Shown: piece by piece, positions 33,030 to 43,098 of the stretch
Layout of the letters: each line of letters opens with the position of its first letter
Position numbering within the stretch: the first letter of the stretch is position 1
Source of the DNA: an uncultured Bacteroidota bacterium
GTDB taxonomy: Bacteria; Bacteroidota; Bacteroidia; Chitinophagales; Chitinophagaceae
DNA length: 64,000 nucleotides
Direction of reading: 5' to 3'
Assembly: GCA_903882805.1 (NCBI GenBank)
Contig: CAIRYK010000042.1
Span: 186,001 to 250,000 of the forward strand
Translations under genes and position numbers: made by a program
Notes under the pieces: generated by a model
Database searches by the model: none
Seen by the model: the letters and a program-made list of their open reading frames with translations, nothing else
Told to the model about the DNA's origin: nothing

Positions 33030-36000
33030 ATGATAACAACAACAACAAAGACACCCAGGTTACTGGAGGCTGCAAAAGAGTTTAACATTGGTAGAGAAAC
33101 ACTTGTAAAGTTTCTTACCGATAAAGGCTTCGAAATGAGCAGCAATCCAAGTACCAAGTTAACGGAAAAGATGTATAACGCCTTGCAGGTAGAGTTTGCA
33201 CAAGACAAACAAGCCAAACGCAAGAGCGAAGAAATAGCGCTGCCCAAAGGGTCGCTATTGGATACGCTTAGACGAACTACTATGCCCGAAAAAAAGGAAG
33301 AGCCCAAGCCTGTTGCGGCTCCGGCAAAGCCTCAACCTACCGTTGTAGCTCCGCCGCCGCCAACACAACCCATGCCCATAGCTACACCGGCAGCGCCAAA
33401 GCCGGCAGAAGTAAAACCAAAAGAAGAGGCTCCGAAAGAAGCTGAAATAATAATCGACAAAAAACCAGAGGTTGCTACGCCAGTAATTGTCGAAGCGCCC
33501 AAAAAGCCTGAACCGGTTGCACAGCCGGTTGTAGCCCGAATAGAGGTACAGGAAAAACCTGCGTCTCCACCTGTAGAAGTAAAATTAGCGCCAGCTACTC
33601 TTGTAGCTGAACCTGCAAAAGTGGAACCTGCGCCAAAACCTCAGGAAGTAAAAGTAGAAGCAGCGACAAAACCGGTAGCAGAGGTTAAACCAACCGAACA
33701 GGCCGAAGTACCTACTCCGCAGGAAACAGCCAAACCAGCGGTTGCAGAAAAAGAAATAGAAGCGCCCGAACCACCGGAACATCTGGAAATAAGAGCGCCC
33801 AAAATAGAAGGCCCCAACATACTCGGCAAGATAAACCTTGACGATATGAACCTTGCTTCAAGACCCAAAAAGGGCGCTATGAAGAAAAAGGAAATGGAGA
33901 AAAAGAGCCTGCGCCCTACACCTCCTCCCGCGCCCGCGCCCGACAATCGATTTGCAAGACCTACACCGCCGCCGCCAGCCGACCTCCGCCCACGCAGAGA
34001 TCCAGTTGTGCCAGCCGAAGAGGTAAAACCACTGAAAATTGTTACTCCTGAAAAAGAAAGCGCACCGGCTCCGGAAGAAGAAACTCCCGGCAAACCTGAA
34101 CATATAGAAATGAGGGCACCTCGCCTTGAAGGGCCCAAAATAATAGGTAAAATAGAATTGCCTGTGGCGCAGCCATCGGGCAATAATAACAACCGCCCCG
34201 ATAATCGCGAAAAGCGCAAACGCAAACGCATACCGGTAGAAAAGAAACCCGAAACGCACAAACCAGACCCGAATAACCGCGACAGAAACGCGGCTCCGGG
34301 CACAGGCGGCGCGCCAGGTCAAAATCCACGTACTCCGAATCCTAACTTCAACAGAGAGCGCAGACCATCAGGACCGCAAACAGGTCATGGACCAAATGCG
34401 CGCCCTGCAGGCGGAGGCGGTAACTTCAGACCAGGCGGAGGACAAAACCAAGGCCAGGGAGGCGAACGTCGCAGCATGCCGCCGCGTAACAACACGCCGG
34501 TTACTGCACAACAACAAGAAATTGATACAAAAGCAATTCAGGACAAAATACGCGAAACACAAGCTAAGCTCACTGGCTCAACGCGTAGCAAAAACCTTAA
34601 AGCCAAATATCGTCGCAACAAGCGCGATGAAATGGCCGACAAACGCGCTGCCGCTGAAAATGCAGAACAAGCTAACCTTATACAGGTTACTGAGTTCATT
34701 TCTGTAAGCGAACTGGCCAACCTGCTCAACGTTAGCTTTGCCGACGTTATCAGTAAGTGTATGAGCCTGGGTATAATGGTGTCAATCAACCAGCGTCTGG
34801 ATGCAGAAGTTATCGAACTGGTAGCAAGCGAATTTGGCTACGACGTTGAGTTCATTAATCTGGAGCAAGAAGCCGAAGAAGTAATAGACGAAACAGATGA
34901 AGAAGCCGATCTGAAACCACGAGCGCCTATTGTTACCATCATGGGTCACGTAGACCATGGTAAAACATCGTTGCTCGATTATATACGCAGTGCAAACGTG
35001 GTAGCAGGCGAGGCCGGCGGTATCACACAGCACATTGGCGCATACCAGGTTACCACGGCTACGGGCAAGAAAATCACCTTCCTCGATACACCTGGTCACG
35101 AGGCGTTTACAGCGATGCGTGCACGCGGCGCTAAAGTGGCCGACGTGGCGGTAATAGTAGTAGCGGCCGACGACGCAATAATGCCACAGACCAAAGAGGC
35201 AATATCGCACGCACAGGCAGCAAACCTGCCCATGATATTTGCTATCAATAAAATAGATAAAGAAGGCGCTAACCCTGAAAAAATCAAGGAGCAACTTGCG
35301 CAACTGAACATACTGGTAGAAGACTGGGGCGGTAAATACCAAAGCCAGGAAATATCGGCCAAGAAAGGTATCAACATAGACTTGCTGCTAGAAAAAATTG
35401 GCCTCGAAGCAGAATTGCTGGAACTTAAAGCTAATCCGGATCGTAATGCAACCGGTAGCGTAATTGAGGCTTCGCTCGACAAGGGTCGCGGCTATCAGTC
35501 TACCATACTGGTACAAAATGGCACGCTTCGTCAGGGCAATATGATTGCCTGCGGACAACACTACGGTAAAATCAAGGCAATGTTCAACGAACGCGGCCAG
35601 CGCGTTACCTCAGCCGGCCCATCGGCTCCTGTTCAGGTATTGGGCCTCAACGGCGCACCACAGGCTGGCGAAAAATTCAGAGTGTTTGAAAACGAAGATG
35701 AAGCTAAGGAACTGGCTAACCACCGCGCTCAAATAATGCGTGAGCAAGGTATCAGAGCTCGTAAACACATTACGCTCGATGAAATCGGTCGTCGTCTGGC
35801 GCTGGGTAACTTTAAAGAACTGGGCGTTATCATCAAGGGCGACTTCGATGGCTCGGTAGAGGCATTGAGCGATTCCTTGCAGAAACTGTCTACACAGGAA
35901 GTTGCTGTAAATGTGGTGCACAAAGGCGTGGGACAGATTACAGAAAGCGATGTGTTGCTGGCTACGGCATCAGACGCTATCATCATTGGTTTCCAGGTTC

Positions 36001-36425
36001 GTCCATCTATGCAGGCTGCAAAACTTGCAGAGCAGGAAAATATAGAAATACGTACTTACTCTATCATATACGACGCCATAGAAGAAATAAAGAGCGCTAT
36101 GGAAGGTCTGCTGGAACCAAAGGTGGAAAAGAAAACAGTTTGCAACATAGAAGTGCGCGAAATCTACAAGATCAGCGGCATAGGTACTATTGCAGGTTGT
36201 TATGTGCTTGATGGTAAGATGACCCGCCAAACCAAACTGAACCTGGTGCGCGATGGTATCGTAATTTTCACAGGCGAACTTTCTTCGCTGAAACGTTTCA
36301 AAGACGACGTGAAAGACGTAAATGCCGGATACGAATGCGGACTTATGGTGAAAAACTATAACGATGTGCGCATAGGCGACATAATAGAAGGTTTTGAAGA
36401 AGTAGAAGTAAAACGTACTTTATAA
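33030..36425 (+). CDS. infB: Translation initiation factor IF-2
   Basis: 1131 residues. The IF2 N-terminal domain begins [22 protein letters not shown], followed by a long Pro/Ala/Lys/Glu-rich linker (about 85-480), a second IF2_N region near 565-630, and the GTPase domain: G1 GHVDHGKTS at about 639-647, G3 [17 protein letters not shown]4 NKID. Domains II-IV follow with [16 protein letters not shown] and the C-terminal fMet-tRNA-binding part. IF-2 positions initiator tRNA on the 30S subunit and promotes subunit joining. The extended frame start at 32964 overlaps a promoter, so ATG 33030 is chosen; it gives the family's usual start. A terminator follows. Confidence 0.96.
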   Translation: MITTTTKTPRLLEAAKEFNIGRETLVKFLTDKGFEMSSNPSTKLTEKMYNALQVEFAQDKQAKRKSEEIALPKGSLLDTLRRTTMPEKKEEPKPVAAPAKPQPTVVAPPPPTQPMPIATPAAPKPAEVKPKEEAPKEAEIIIDKKPEVATPVIVEAPKKPEPVAQPVVARIEVQEKPASPPVEVKLAPATLVAEPAKVEPAPKPQEVKVEAATKPVAEVKPTEQAEVPTPQETAKPAVAEKEIEAPEPPEHLEIRAPKIEGPNILGKINLDDMNLASRPKKGAMKKKEMEKKSLRPTPPPAPAPDNRFARPTPPPPADLRPRRDPVVPAEEVKPLKIVTPEKESAPAPEEETPGKPEHIEMRAPRLEGPKIIGKIELPVAQPSGNNNNRPDNREKRKRKRIPVEKKPETHKPDPNNRDRNAAPGTGGAPGQNPRTPNPNFNRERRPSGPQTGHGPNARPAGGGGNFRPGGGQNQGQGGERRSMPPRNNTPVTAQQQEIDTKAIQDKIRETQAKLTGSTRSKNLKAKYRRNKRDEMADKRAAAENAEQANLIQVTEFISVSELANLLNVSFADVISKCMSLGIMVSINQRLDAEVIELVASEFGYDVEFINLEQEAEEVIDETDEEADLKPRAPIVTIMGHVDHGKTSLLDYIRSANVVAGEAGGITQHIGAYQVTTATGKKITFLDTPGHEAFTAMRARGAKVADVAVIVVAADDAIMPQTKEAISHAQAANLPMIFAINKIDKEGANPEKIKEQLAQLNILVEDWGGKYQSQEISAKKGINIDLLLEKIGLEAELLELKANPDRNATGSVIEASLDKGRGYQSTILVQNGTLRQGNMIACGQHYGKIKAMFNERGQRVTSAGPSAPVQVLGLNGAPQAGEKFRVFENEDEAKELANHRAQIMREQGIRARKHITLDEIGRRLALGNFKELGVIIKGDFDGSVEALSDSLQKLSTQEVAVNVVHKGVGQITESDVLLATASDAIIIGFQVRPSMQAAKLAEQENIEIRTYSIIYDAIEEIKSAMEGLLEPKVEKKTVCNIEVREIYKISGIGTIAGCYVLDGKMTRQTKLNLVRDGIVIFTGELSSLKRFKDDVKDVNAGYECGLMVKNYNDVRIGDIIEGFEEVEVKRTL

Positions 36426-36447
36426 TAAATCAACTAATATCAATACT

Positions 36448-36476
36448 AAGAAGCCCGCCAAATAGCGGGCTTCTTT
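36448..36476 (+). terminator. Intrinsic terminator after infB
   Basis: A perfect 11-bp stem (36448-36458 with 36465-36475), a 6-base loop and a short T tail, 22 bases after the infB stop. Confidence 0.88.
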
Positions 36477-36567
36477 ATGCCCTGTTTTCAACCGAAAAAT
36501 GTAATTTCGAATAACAGATAACAAACCTAACCTTTGCAAATTGCCCTCTGCACCAAACAAGCCAGAA

Positions 36568-37446
36568 ATGAACAAAACTGCAATAACCCTGCTTTCCGAC
36601 TTTGGCACTCGCGACGCTACTGTAACTGTGGCAAAAGCCATACTTATGCAAAGTATAGAGGGGTGCAAAACAGTTGTAGATATATCGCACCATGTGCAGC
36701 AATACGATCTGCAACAGGCCTCTTATTTACTCACCTCGGCATATAGCCATTTTGCAAAAGGCACAGTGCATGTGCTCGCAGTAGATATTTTTTCTGGCAC
36801 ATCGCCCGTAATGGTACTTGCCGAAAAAGACGGCTATTACTTTATAGCCCCCGACAATGGATTACTCCCCATGGCTTTCCCCGACCTGACCGTAGCCCTG
36901 CGTTGCGCAACATTTACTAAACCTTATTTATATCACGACTGGATGAATGCCGCCGCGGCGGCTATTAGAGCTATAGCAAACAAAAACCATAATACTGTTT
37001 ACGAACAACAAGAACTTAGCTACCAGCGGCACAGGCTACAAACGAGAATTATGCCTTATGGACTGCAATGCAACATACTTTACATAGATCGTTATGAAAA
37101 TGTGGTGCTCAACCTTAGCAAAAAAGAATTTGAAGCGCTAATAGGCGATAAGCCATTTACTATACAGGTAACCGGTAAACTGAAATTGAGTGAAGATTTT
37201 GCAAGCAAGGCGCTACCGGCAACAGTACATAACCATGCTGCCCCAAAACTCTTAGTTACCACCGTGAGCGACAACTACAATGCAGCGCCTGTGGGCGAGC
37301 CTCTATGTCGGTTTAATGAGGCCGGATATCTGGAGATAGCGCTCAATCACGATCAGGCCGCCACCCGCATTCTTGGCGCCGATTGCAGAAGTAATCTGCG
37401 GTATAAAACAATAGATATACTGCTCAACGCACCCGAAAAACGATAG
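36568..37446 (+). CDS. SAM hydroxide adenosyltransferase (DUF62 / chlorinase-fluorinase superfamily)
   Basis: 292 residues. Family motifs: AITLLSDFGTRDATVTVAKAIL at the N-terminus, VVDISHHVQQYDLQQASYLL, HVLAVDIFSGTSPV, and YFIAPDNGLLPMAFP. The C-terminal beta-rich domain contains YIDRYENVVLNLS. These enzymes hydrolyse S-adenosylmethionine to adenosine and methionine using an activated water; the related halogenases differ at the anion site. The physiological role is unclear. ATG 36568 is preferred to an in-frame TTG at 36541. It lies 31 bases before csaA on the same strand, so the two may be co-transcribed. Confidence 0.88.
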   Translation: MNKTAITLLSDFGTRDATVTVAKAILMQSIEGCKTVVDISHHVQQYDLQQASYLLTSAYSHFAKGTVHVLAVDIFSGTSPVMVLAEKDGYYFIAPDNGLLPMAFPDLTVALRCATFTKPYLYHDWMNAAAAAIRAIANKNHNTVYEQQELSYQRHRLQTRIMPYGLQCNILYIDRYENVVLNLSKKEFEALIGDKPFTIQVTGKLKLSEDFASKALPATVHNHAAPKLLVTTVSDNYNAAPVGEPLCRFNEAGYLEIALNHDQAATRILGADCRSNLRYKTIDILLNAPEKR

Positions 37447-37477
37447 TTTTAAACACAGCGCTATACAATTCACTACT

Positions 37478-37822
37478 ATGAGTACCATAACTTTCGAGGA
37501 TTTTGAAAAAATTGACACACGACTTGGCCGCATCATAGAAGCTACAGACTTTCCTGAAGCCAGAAAGCCAGCGTTTAAATTGCTTATAGATTTGGGGCCC
37601 GAAATTGGCATTAAACGATCGAGCGCACAACTGGTAGGCGCACATACAAAAGAAGAATTAAATGGCATGCTGGTGGCCTGTGTGGTCAATTTCCCGCCAC
37701 GGCGCATTGGTAGGTTCGAGTCGGAGGTGCTTACACTTGGTTTTAAAAATACGGCAGGAAGCGGTTACGTGGTTGTCACCGCAGCAAACGAAAATGTTGC
37801 GCTTGGAGACAGACTAAGCTAA
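37478..37822 (+). CDS. csaA: CsaA-like tRNA-binding (EMAP-type OB fold) protein
   Basis: 114 residues, a single tRNA-binding OB fold. The start TFEDFEKIDTRLGRIIEATDFPEARKPAFKLLIDLG, then GIKRSSAQLVGAHT, VACVVNFPPRRIGRFESEVLTLGF and the end VALGDRLS match CsaA, described as a secretion-related chaperone in Bacillus and a tRNA-binding protein by structure. The gene is downstream of the SAM hydrolase gene and convergent with the TPR gene, whose stop lies 9 bases away. Confidence 0.92.
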   Translation: MSTITFEDFEKIDTRLGRIIEATDFPEARKPAFKLLIDLGPEIGIKRSSAQLVGAHTKEELNGMLVACVVNFPPRRIGRFESEVLTLGFKNTAGSGYVVVTAANENVALGDRLS

Positions 37823-37830
37823 CAAGAATG

Positions 37831-39648
37831 CTATTGCGCTTCGCTTTTTAGCTCCTTAAGCCTTTGCCTTGAGGTTTGCACATAGGTGCTGCCCATGTAG
37901 TCTATTATTAGTTGCTCGTAATACTCGCGCGCTTTGTCTTTTTGGTGCAGATCGTATTGGTAAATCTCCGCCATTTTAAATACAGCATCATCGCCCAATA
38001 CATCTTCCTTATACTTTTCGTAAATCGTTTTCAGGTAACCAATAGCCTTGTCGTAATCGTGTTTTTTTCTGGCCATCTCTGCCCTAAACATGAGGATATC
38101 GTCGCATAGAGGGTGTGTGGGATATTCGTGGTTGAGGCTATCCAGTACCAGTTCGGCTGCCTTGTCTTTATTTTGTTCGGCAAGCAATCCGGCATGAGCA
38201 AAACGCTCAAGCGGTAGGGTAAGGCTATCTTCTACATTTTCTGTTATCAGTACCGACAGGTAAAGTGCGTCATTGGCTATCAACTGGCTTGTTGACGCTT
38301 TCAAAATCGACAACTGTCTTTGCGCCCATTCAAAATCGCCACGGTAGTAGGCCAGTTTGGCATTCCTAAATCGGGCGTCCTCACCCATTGCATCCTGCTT
38401 AAAATCTTTATCAACCTGGCTATAGGTAAGCGATGCATCCCAAAGCTTTCCTAGCAACAAATAATAGTCGCCCATTTGCAGTTTAAAAGCCCCTGCCATA
38501 TTTCGCCTTGTGTCGGGTTCGGCAACTGCTTTTTTTAGTACCTCTATCGCCTGCGGTACCTTATCTGCATAGCGCGCCAGTAGCATTGCATAGTCCGATG
38601 CAGTTTGCATGCAATAATACTTAGGGTATTGCGCTAGGAAGGTATCGTACTGTATCGCAAGCGCAGCGACATCCTCTGGCTTCCATACGTGATTACCTGT
38701 CAGATTTACCAATGCCGCATTCAGCTTTTCGCTTTTTGCCATCACATAAAAAGGCAATTCCGGCCCTTTGGCTATTACATCGTCATACGCACGGCCCGCT
38801 GGTTCGTATTGTTTAGCGGCAATGGCTGCCCGAGCCAGATCCATCAGTCTTCTGCCATCCTCTTTGTTTCGTTCATCTATAGCTTCTATCTGTATCAATG
38901 CGCCATCCCAGTCATTCTTCTGGGTGTAAATCCAGGTCAGAATCTCTGCGAAATACACATTATCCGGCTGTTCATTTATCTTTTTTACCAGCAGCTTCTG
39001 CGTTTGTTGCAGTTTGGCTGCATCTGCGCCCAATATCTCCAGCAATATTTCTTTAGCATTATCGAGGTTTACCGCCTGCCCGGGATAGGCCACTATCAAA
39101 GCGTCGAGCGCTTTCTCGACATTACCCGTCTTAGCATGCAATTTGGCCAGCTGACCGCTGTAGATATAAGCAAACGGCGCGCCCAAAATAGAAATTGCTT
39201 TCTCATAGGCAGCAATCGCATACTCATCTCTACCGCCATCGCTGAAAGCTTTTACCAGCCGCTGCGTGTACATATCATCGCCATTGATGGTATTGATTAG
39301 AGCGTCGAACTTTTCTTTGGCTTTAGCCGCATTGCCCTCAAGCGCCAGCACATTTCCTAAATCTATTTGTAGAAAAGCATTCTGACGCAGCGTCATTTGT
39401 TTTTCTACCACCTTCTCTGCCTGTTTATACTTTTTCAGATTAATGAGTGTATTCAGGTACTCGGTATATACCGAGTCTGGATTCAAGCCATATACCTCGG
39501 CATAGATATTTAGCCCCTTTTCATAGTTTTTTTCAGCAATATACTGCCTTGCCTGCGAGGCTGTCGCCTGCGCCATTGCAGCGTTGCTGCACAGCGACAT
39601 GCACGCAATCAGGAAACCGCCTTTTACTATGTTGTTTATTATCTGCAT
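37831..39648 (-). CDS. Secreted tetratricopeptide-repeat protein
   Basis: 605 residues from ATG 39648, with a signal peptide ending NAAMAQ (about residue 27). TPR helices fill the rest; examples are ARQYIAEKNYEKGLNIYAEVYGLNPDS, LGNVLALEGNAAKAKEKF, and near the C-terminus EMARKKHDYDKAIGYLKTIYEKYKEDVLGDDAVFKMAEIYQ and DKAREYYEQLIIDYMGSTYVQTSRQRLKEL, the last resembling BamD/YbgF-type repeats. Such proteins scaffold envelope complexes; no specific partner can be named. The track's longer frame starts at a TTG (39663); the -7 element at 39668-39675 would leave only a few bases before it, so ATG 39648 is preferred. Confidence 0.85.
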   Translation of the reverse strand: MQIINNIVKGGFLIACMSLCSNAAMAQATASQARQYIAEKNYEKGLNIYAEVYGLNPDSVYTEYLNTLINLKKYKQAEKVVEKQMTLRQNAFLQIDLGNVLALEGNAAKAKEKFDALINTINGDDMYTQRLVKAFSDGGRDEYAIAAYEKAISILGAPFAYIYSGQLAKLHAKTGNVEKALDALIVAYPGQAVNLDNAKEILLEILGADAAKLQQTQKLLVKKINEQPDNVYFAEILTWIYTQKNDWDGALIQIEAIDERNKEDGRRLMDLARAAIAAKQYEPAGRAYDDVIAKGPELPFYVMAKSEKLNAALVNLTGNHVWKPEDVAALAIQYDTFLAQYPKYYCMQTASDYAMLLARYADKVPQAIEVLKKAVAEPDTRRNMAGAFKLQMGDYYLLLGKLWDASLTYSQVDKDFKQDAMGEDARFRNAKLAYYRGDFEWAQRQLSILKASTSQLIANDALYLSVLITENVEDSLTLPLERFAHAGLLAEQNKDKAAELVLDSLNHEYPTHPLCDDILMFRAEMARKKHDYDKAIGYLKTIYEKYKEDVLGDDAVFKMAEIYQYDLHQKDKAREYYEQLIIDYMGSTYVQTSRQRLKELKSEAQ

Positions 39649-39667
39649 GCTTTGGGCTATCAATGTT

Positions 39668-39675
39668 CAAATTTA
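39668..39675 (-). promoter_or_regulatory. -7 promoter element before the TPR gene, part of a direct repeat
   Basis: On the minus strand TAAATTTG matches TAnnTTTG exactly, 20 bases before ATG 39648. The same CCTAAATTTG sequence occurs again 21 bases upstream (39689-39696), so the promoter may be doubled or the pair may be an operator. Confidence 0.55.
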
Positions 39676-39706
39676 GGTAACCTTGTCCCAAATTTAGGGT
39701 TTATTA

Positions 39707-40516
39707 TTAATGGGCATTCTTATCGAAAACATAATTGTTGCCGTCGAACACATATACCGCGTATTTTCCGGTTGGGTATTCATCAATTTTGTTGATGATA
39801 GGCGCCAGTATCCGCTGTTTATCTCCTGTCACCCGTATTTCGGGGTTAACATCGTTGGTGAGGGTAGATACACACGCTACGCTTAGCGAATATAACGTGG
39901 TGTTTCTGTTAATAAAAAGCGGCGCAGGATTGAGCTTGCCTCCATAGATTGTATATGCGTCGAGGAAAAACTCTTTGCTCTTTATTGAATACATTGCCTT
40001 GCTCGAAAACAGATAATACACCCTACCCGACTTATTGGTTACGGTATTCAGTTTTGTATACCATTCGCCATTGCGCTCCTCGCCGCTACCATCTGGCTTT
40101 TTCGATACATCATTGAGCACTGCCGTAGCAATCGTGGTGTCATTAACCCTAAAAAGCACAATAGCATCAAAATAGTTGATGGCGGCTCCGGTTTCTGTAT
40201 CCCAATTAAAAATGCGCACCTTACCGTCTTCCGACGTCAAAATATTCATTTGATCTTCGACAGACACCCGCTTCATTTCGCTGGTCAGCAACAACTCGTT
40301 GTTTTTGCCTGCTTTAAGCAAATAACGGAGCAACTGTTTATTCAGAATTTTCAGTGTATCTGTCGCTTTTTCCGACGGCCGATCTCGCAGGTAGTTGATT
40401 TTCTTGAAAGCATCAAGGATGTATTCCTCAACCTCTGTCGGCGACTGTGCTACCGAGCGGGCTGACGCAAATAACCCCAAACTAAGTACAAAAAGAATCT
40501 TCAAGGCAATCCGCAT
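39707..40516 (-). CDS. Secreted protein of unknown function (269 residues)
   Basis: A signal peptide ends SVAQ (about residue 24). The mature protein is a mix of helix and strand with no motif I recognise; it contains repeated mentions of charged loops (SSKAMYSIKSKEFFLDAYTIYGGKL) and ends YAVYVFDGNNYVFDKNAH. The N-terminal part (EEYILDAFKKINYLRDRPSEKATDTLKILNKQL) looks helical. It lies on the minus strand between two other secreted-protein genes and after a strong terminator, so it probably has its own promoter, which I could not identify. Confidence 0.75.
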   Translation of the reverse strand: MRIALKILFVLSLGLFASARSVAQSPTEVEEYILDAFKKINYLRDRPSEKATDTLKILNKQLLRYLLKAGKNNELLLTSEMKRVSVEDQMNILTSEDGKVRIFNWDTETGAAINYFDAIVLFRVNDTTIATAVLNDVSKKPDGSGEERNGEWYTKLNTVTNKSGRVYYLFSSKAMYSIKSKEFFLDAYTIYGGKLNPAPLFINRNTTLYSLSVACVSTLTNDVNPEIRVTGDKQRILAPIINKIDEYPTGKYAVYVFDGNNYVFDKNAH

Positions 40517-40590
40517 TTTCGACTTTTAATGGTTGGAAAAAAGAATCTGCAAAATACCCATTTTATTGGCCAAATAAAAACAGAGGTACA

Positions 40591-40637
40591 CGCTATAAAG
40601 CAAAAACGCCCAGGGCGGGCGTTTTTGCTTTATAGCG
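40591..40637 (-). terminator. Terminator-like hairpin with a perfect 21-bp stem
   Basis: 40591-40611 pairs perfectly with 40617-40637 across a 5-base loop (AGGGC). The stem includes a GCGTTTTTGC segment, so either strand reads a T run inside it. It lies 19 bases after the beta-helix stop and 75 bases before the next gene. Confidence 0.85.
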
Positions 40638-40655
40638 TAGCTATCGTACTTACAA

Positions 40656-42443
40656 CTACTGTAGCGTAATTTTTTCCACGGCCCTACCGTCTGAACCATT
40701 TGTCCATACTATTGCATACAACCCCTTGGGTAACATATGCACATCCAATACAGATAGGGCATTATCAACCGCATGAGTCAATACCATTTTTCCTGTCGCA
40801 TCCATAAGCATCAAATTACCCTTAGCTCCAGGTGTAGACACATAAACCGTTGTTGAAGCAGGATTGGGATAAATTGCCAAACCCTGAGTAACAATAGGCT
40901 TATGAACAAACAATGGCCCTGTACCCGATCCATATTCAAAGGAGCCTAAGTCAACATTAAGCCCATATATGCGGTAGTTGCCATCTTTGTCGGTTGCTCC
41001 CGTACGCACCACCGAATTATCGCCAGCGTTAATACAAGCAGATGTTGGCAACAGTCTAAAGTTGGCTGCTGTTGCATCTTCAGAATACGATACTGTGAGC
41101 GTGGGCGCCACCATACCCGGAGCAATACCTACAATATTTGTTGTGGTGTCGCTTGTTGGCCACATAGACCAAGATGACAAAGAATCGAAGCCGGCAATAA
41201 CAAACTCAGTTGCCGTAGGATGCGCAATCCAGTTATGATCAAACTGTATACCCGCATTGCAAGCGCCGCTAATGCTTGGCCTGCCTGGATTGCCGACGAA
41301 AATATTGTTCTTAATTATCAGCGGTTCAGTATCGTTTGTTACAGAAATTGCGTCCGAATTATTTATTATCTGGTTATTGGCTATTGTAGCTTTAGCTCTG
41401 TATACTTTTATACCAGCGCCACCGCCCTCTGCATAGTTATTAGCAATAACATTGTTGATCACGGTAAAATAAGTACTGTCCGGACCGTCGCCATTTATGC
41501 GCACACCCGATCCACCCTCTATTGCGCCGCAACCCGTCGATACCGTTTGTTTGTTATTGCACATAAGATTGTTGTATATCTCCACATATCCGTTGCCGCA
41601 TAGTATCGCAGCGCTATTCTTGGTTTCGTTATGATGAAATATGTTATCGTGCACTATCGCATTGGGATAATGAGCGCCTATAGGATACAATACTACAGGT
41701 GCATCGGCAACATTGTTTTCATATAGCTCATTGCCGTGCAAATTCGCCCCTGATACAGCGCCGTAAAACACATTCCACCCGGTGTTGTGGTGCATTTTAT
41801 TGCCCTCGATGTTCATGCTGTCGCCAACAAACGTGATAACAAAAATAACGTTGCCAATTTTAGAAATATGATTGTCGTAGAAATTACAATCCTTTATTTC
41901 TAAGTAGTGCGGCGCATACAGATACAACAAATCATTGCTACGCGCACTATTGCTAAAAAAGTTACAGTTTTTTATGCTCAGACTCCTGCTGATATATAGT
42001 GTTTGCACAGTAGGCAAAGTAAGCGCAGATAGCGAATCGAACTTTGTGTAAGAAAAGTTACAATATTGCAACTCCGAGGAGTCGGTTCCGCTTCCTGTGA
42101 ATCCTTCATACTGTATACCTCGCCAGCCGCCCATGGGCGACACAGGGCTGTTATCAGACCAACCGGAGGTATCGTTTATAGTAAAGTTGATGGGCATTCC
42201 GGCAGCGCCTGTTGCTCTGAGCATACCGAAAACGCGTAAAGAATACGGGCCTTGAAAAATAACTTCTACCCCCGGATCAATACTGAGCGAAGAAGACACA
42301 GGTACCTGAATATCATTGTATATCAGGTAGGGCGACCCAGCGGCTGTCCAATGGCCGGAAACAGTTGAGGAGGTAATACTTGTAGCAGCTTGAGTGTTGA
42401 ATGAAAAGGCTGCGCCCAAAAAGAGTAATGCTATTTTTTTCAT
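40656..42443 (-). CDS. Secreted right-handed beta-helix protein with T9SS sorting domain
   Basis: 595 residues. A signal peptide ends TQAA (about residue 20). Residues about 60-420 show parallel beta-helix spacing: repeated short strands with Asn and Gly turns, such as LQYCNFSYTKF, IKNCNFFSNSARSN, LEIKDCNFYDNHI, NIEGNKMHHN, IYNNLMCNNKQ and TVINNVIANNYAEGGG. The pectate-lyase-type fold suggests polysaccharide binding or cleavage, but no catalytic motif is clear. The last 75 residues are a type A sorting domain (GLAIYPNPASTTVYVS, LPKGLYAIVW), so the protein is a T9SS substrate like the giant protein. A one-mismatch -7 element (TATTTTTA) lies upstream. Confidence 0.88.
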   Translation of the reverse strand: MKKIALLFLGAAFSFNTQAATSITSSTVSGHWTAAGSPYLIYNDIQVPVSSSLSIDPGVEVIFQGPYSLRVFGMLRATGAAGMPINFTINDTSGWSDNSPVSPMGGWRGIQYEGFTGSGTDSSELQYCNFSYTKFDSLSALTLPTVQTLYISRSLSIKNCNFFSNSARSNDLLYLYAPHYLEIKDCNFYDNHISKIGNVIFVITFVGDSMNIEGNKMHHNTGWNVFYGAVSGANLHGNELYENNVADAPVVLYPIGAHYPNAIVHDNIFHHNETKNSAAILCGNGYVEIYNNLMCNNKQTVSTGCGAIEGGSGVRINGDGPDSTYFTVINNVIANNYAEGGGAGIKVYRAKATIANNQIINNSDAISVTNDTEPLIIKNNIFVGNPGRPSISGACNAGIQFDHNWIAHPTATEFVIAGFDSLSSWSMWPTSDTTTNIVGIAPGMVAPTLTVSYSEDATAANFRLLPTSACINAGDNSVVRTGATDKDGNYRIYGLNVDLGSFEYGSGTGPLFVHKPIVTQGLAIYPNPASTTVYVSTPGAKGNLMLMDATGKMVLTHAVDNALSVLDVHMLPKGLYAIVWTNGSDGRAVEKITLQ

Positions 42444-43098
42444 AAGTCGGTGTTGGTTTTATAAAAATAGTAATAAATATCAAAATGAGCTAAACAAATG
42501 GCCGAACGATGTAGCATTAAAAAACTCAAATACAACCATTGTTCTGCTACAAAATACAATTGGGCAATGTTATCAAAATCCCCCCCTTTAGAGACGCAAA
42601 ATATTATGCATTCGTTAGTATAAAATCAAAAAATATTTACTGCTGATGCTTGACGTTAACAAACTGAGCGCTATAAAGGAATAACACCCTTGGTATCTCC
42701 TGAAAACTACAATAAAAAATTACCCACGCGCAACAAATACCGAAGATTTTAGCGCAAAAGTAGAAATACTGCGACGGCGAATGGTTGTGACTTCTCAACA
42801 TATCTTAATCGCCGTTACCTCGCCTTTATTATGTCCATACAACCTATAAAAGATAACGAACGCAGCAAAATAGAAATATAATTGAGATTGCGCTGTACTT
42901 CAAACATCATATCCCAATTATAAACCGCATTTGCAAAATTGATTTAATTTAACTGGCTGACTTTGTTGCTCATATCGGCTACGATTTGGTAAATGGGACC
43001 AACAAAACTATAAAGGCAATTGGTTGCATTTTACCTCAACTTCCGAATCATACATAGCATTACCAAATGTTACAAGCTACTTCCAGTTCAACGTTTTC
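42444..43098. other. 655-base region without a clear gene, before the broken kinase
   Basis: AT-rich. I see no complete open frame with good composition, no repeat and no clear hairpin. A short stretch near 42.97-43.05 kb has a coding-like frame on the plus strand (HIGYDLVNG...), but it is only about 30 codons and too short to call. It may be remnant sequence next to the rearranged locus. Confidence 0.4.
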
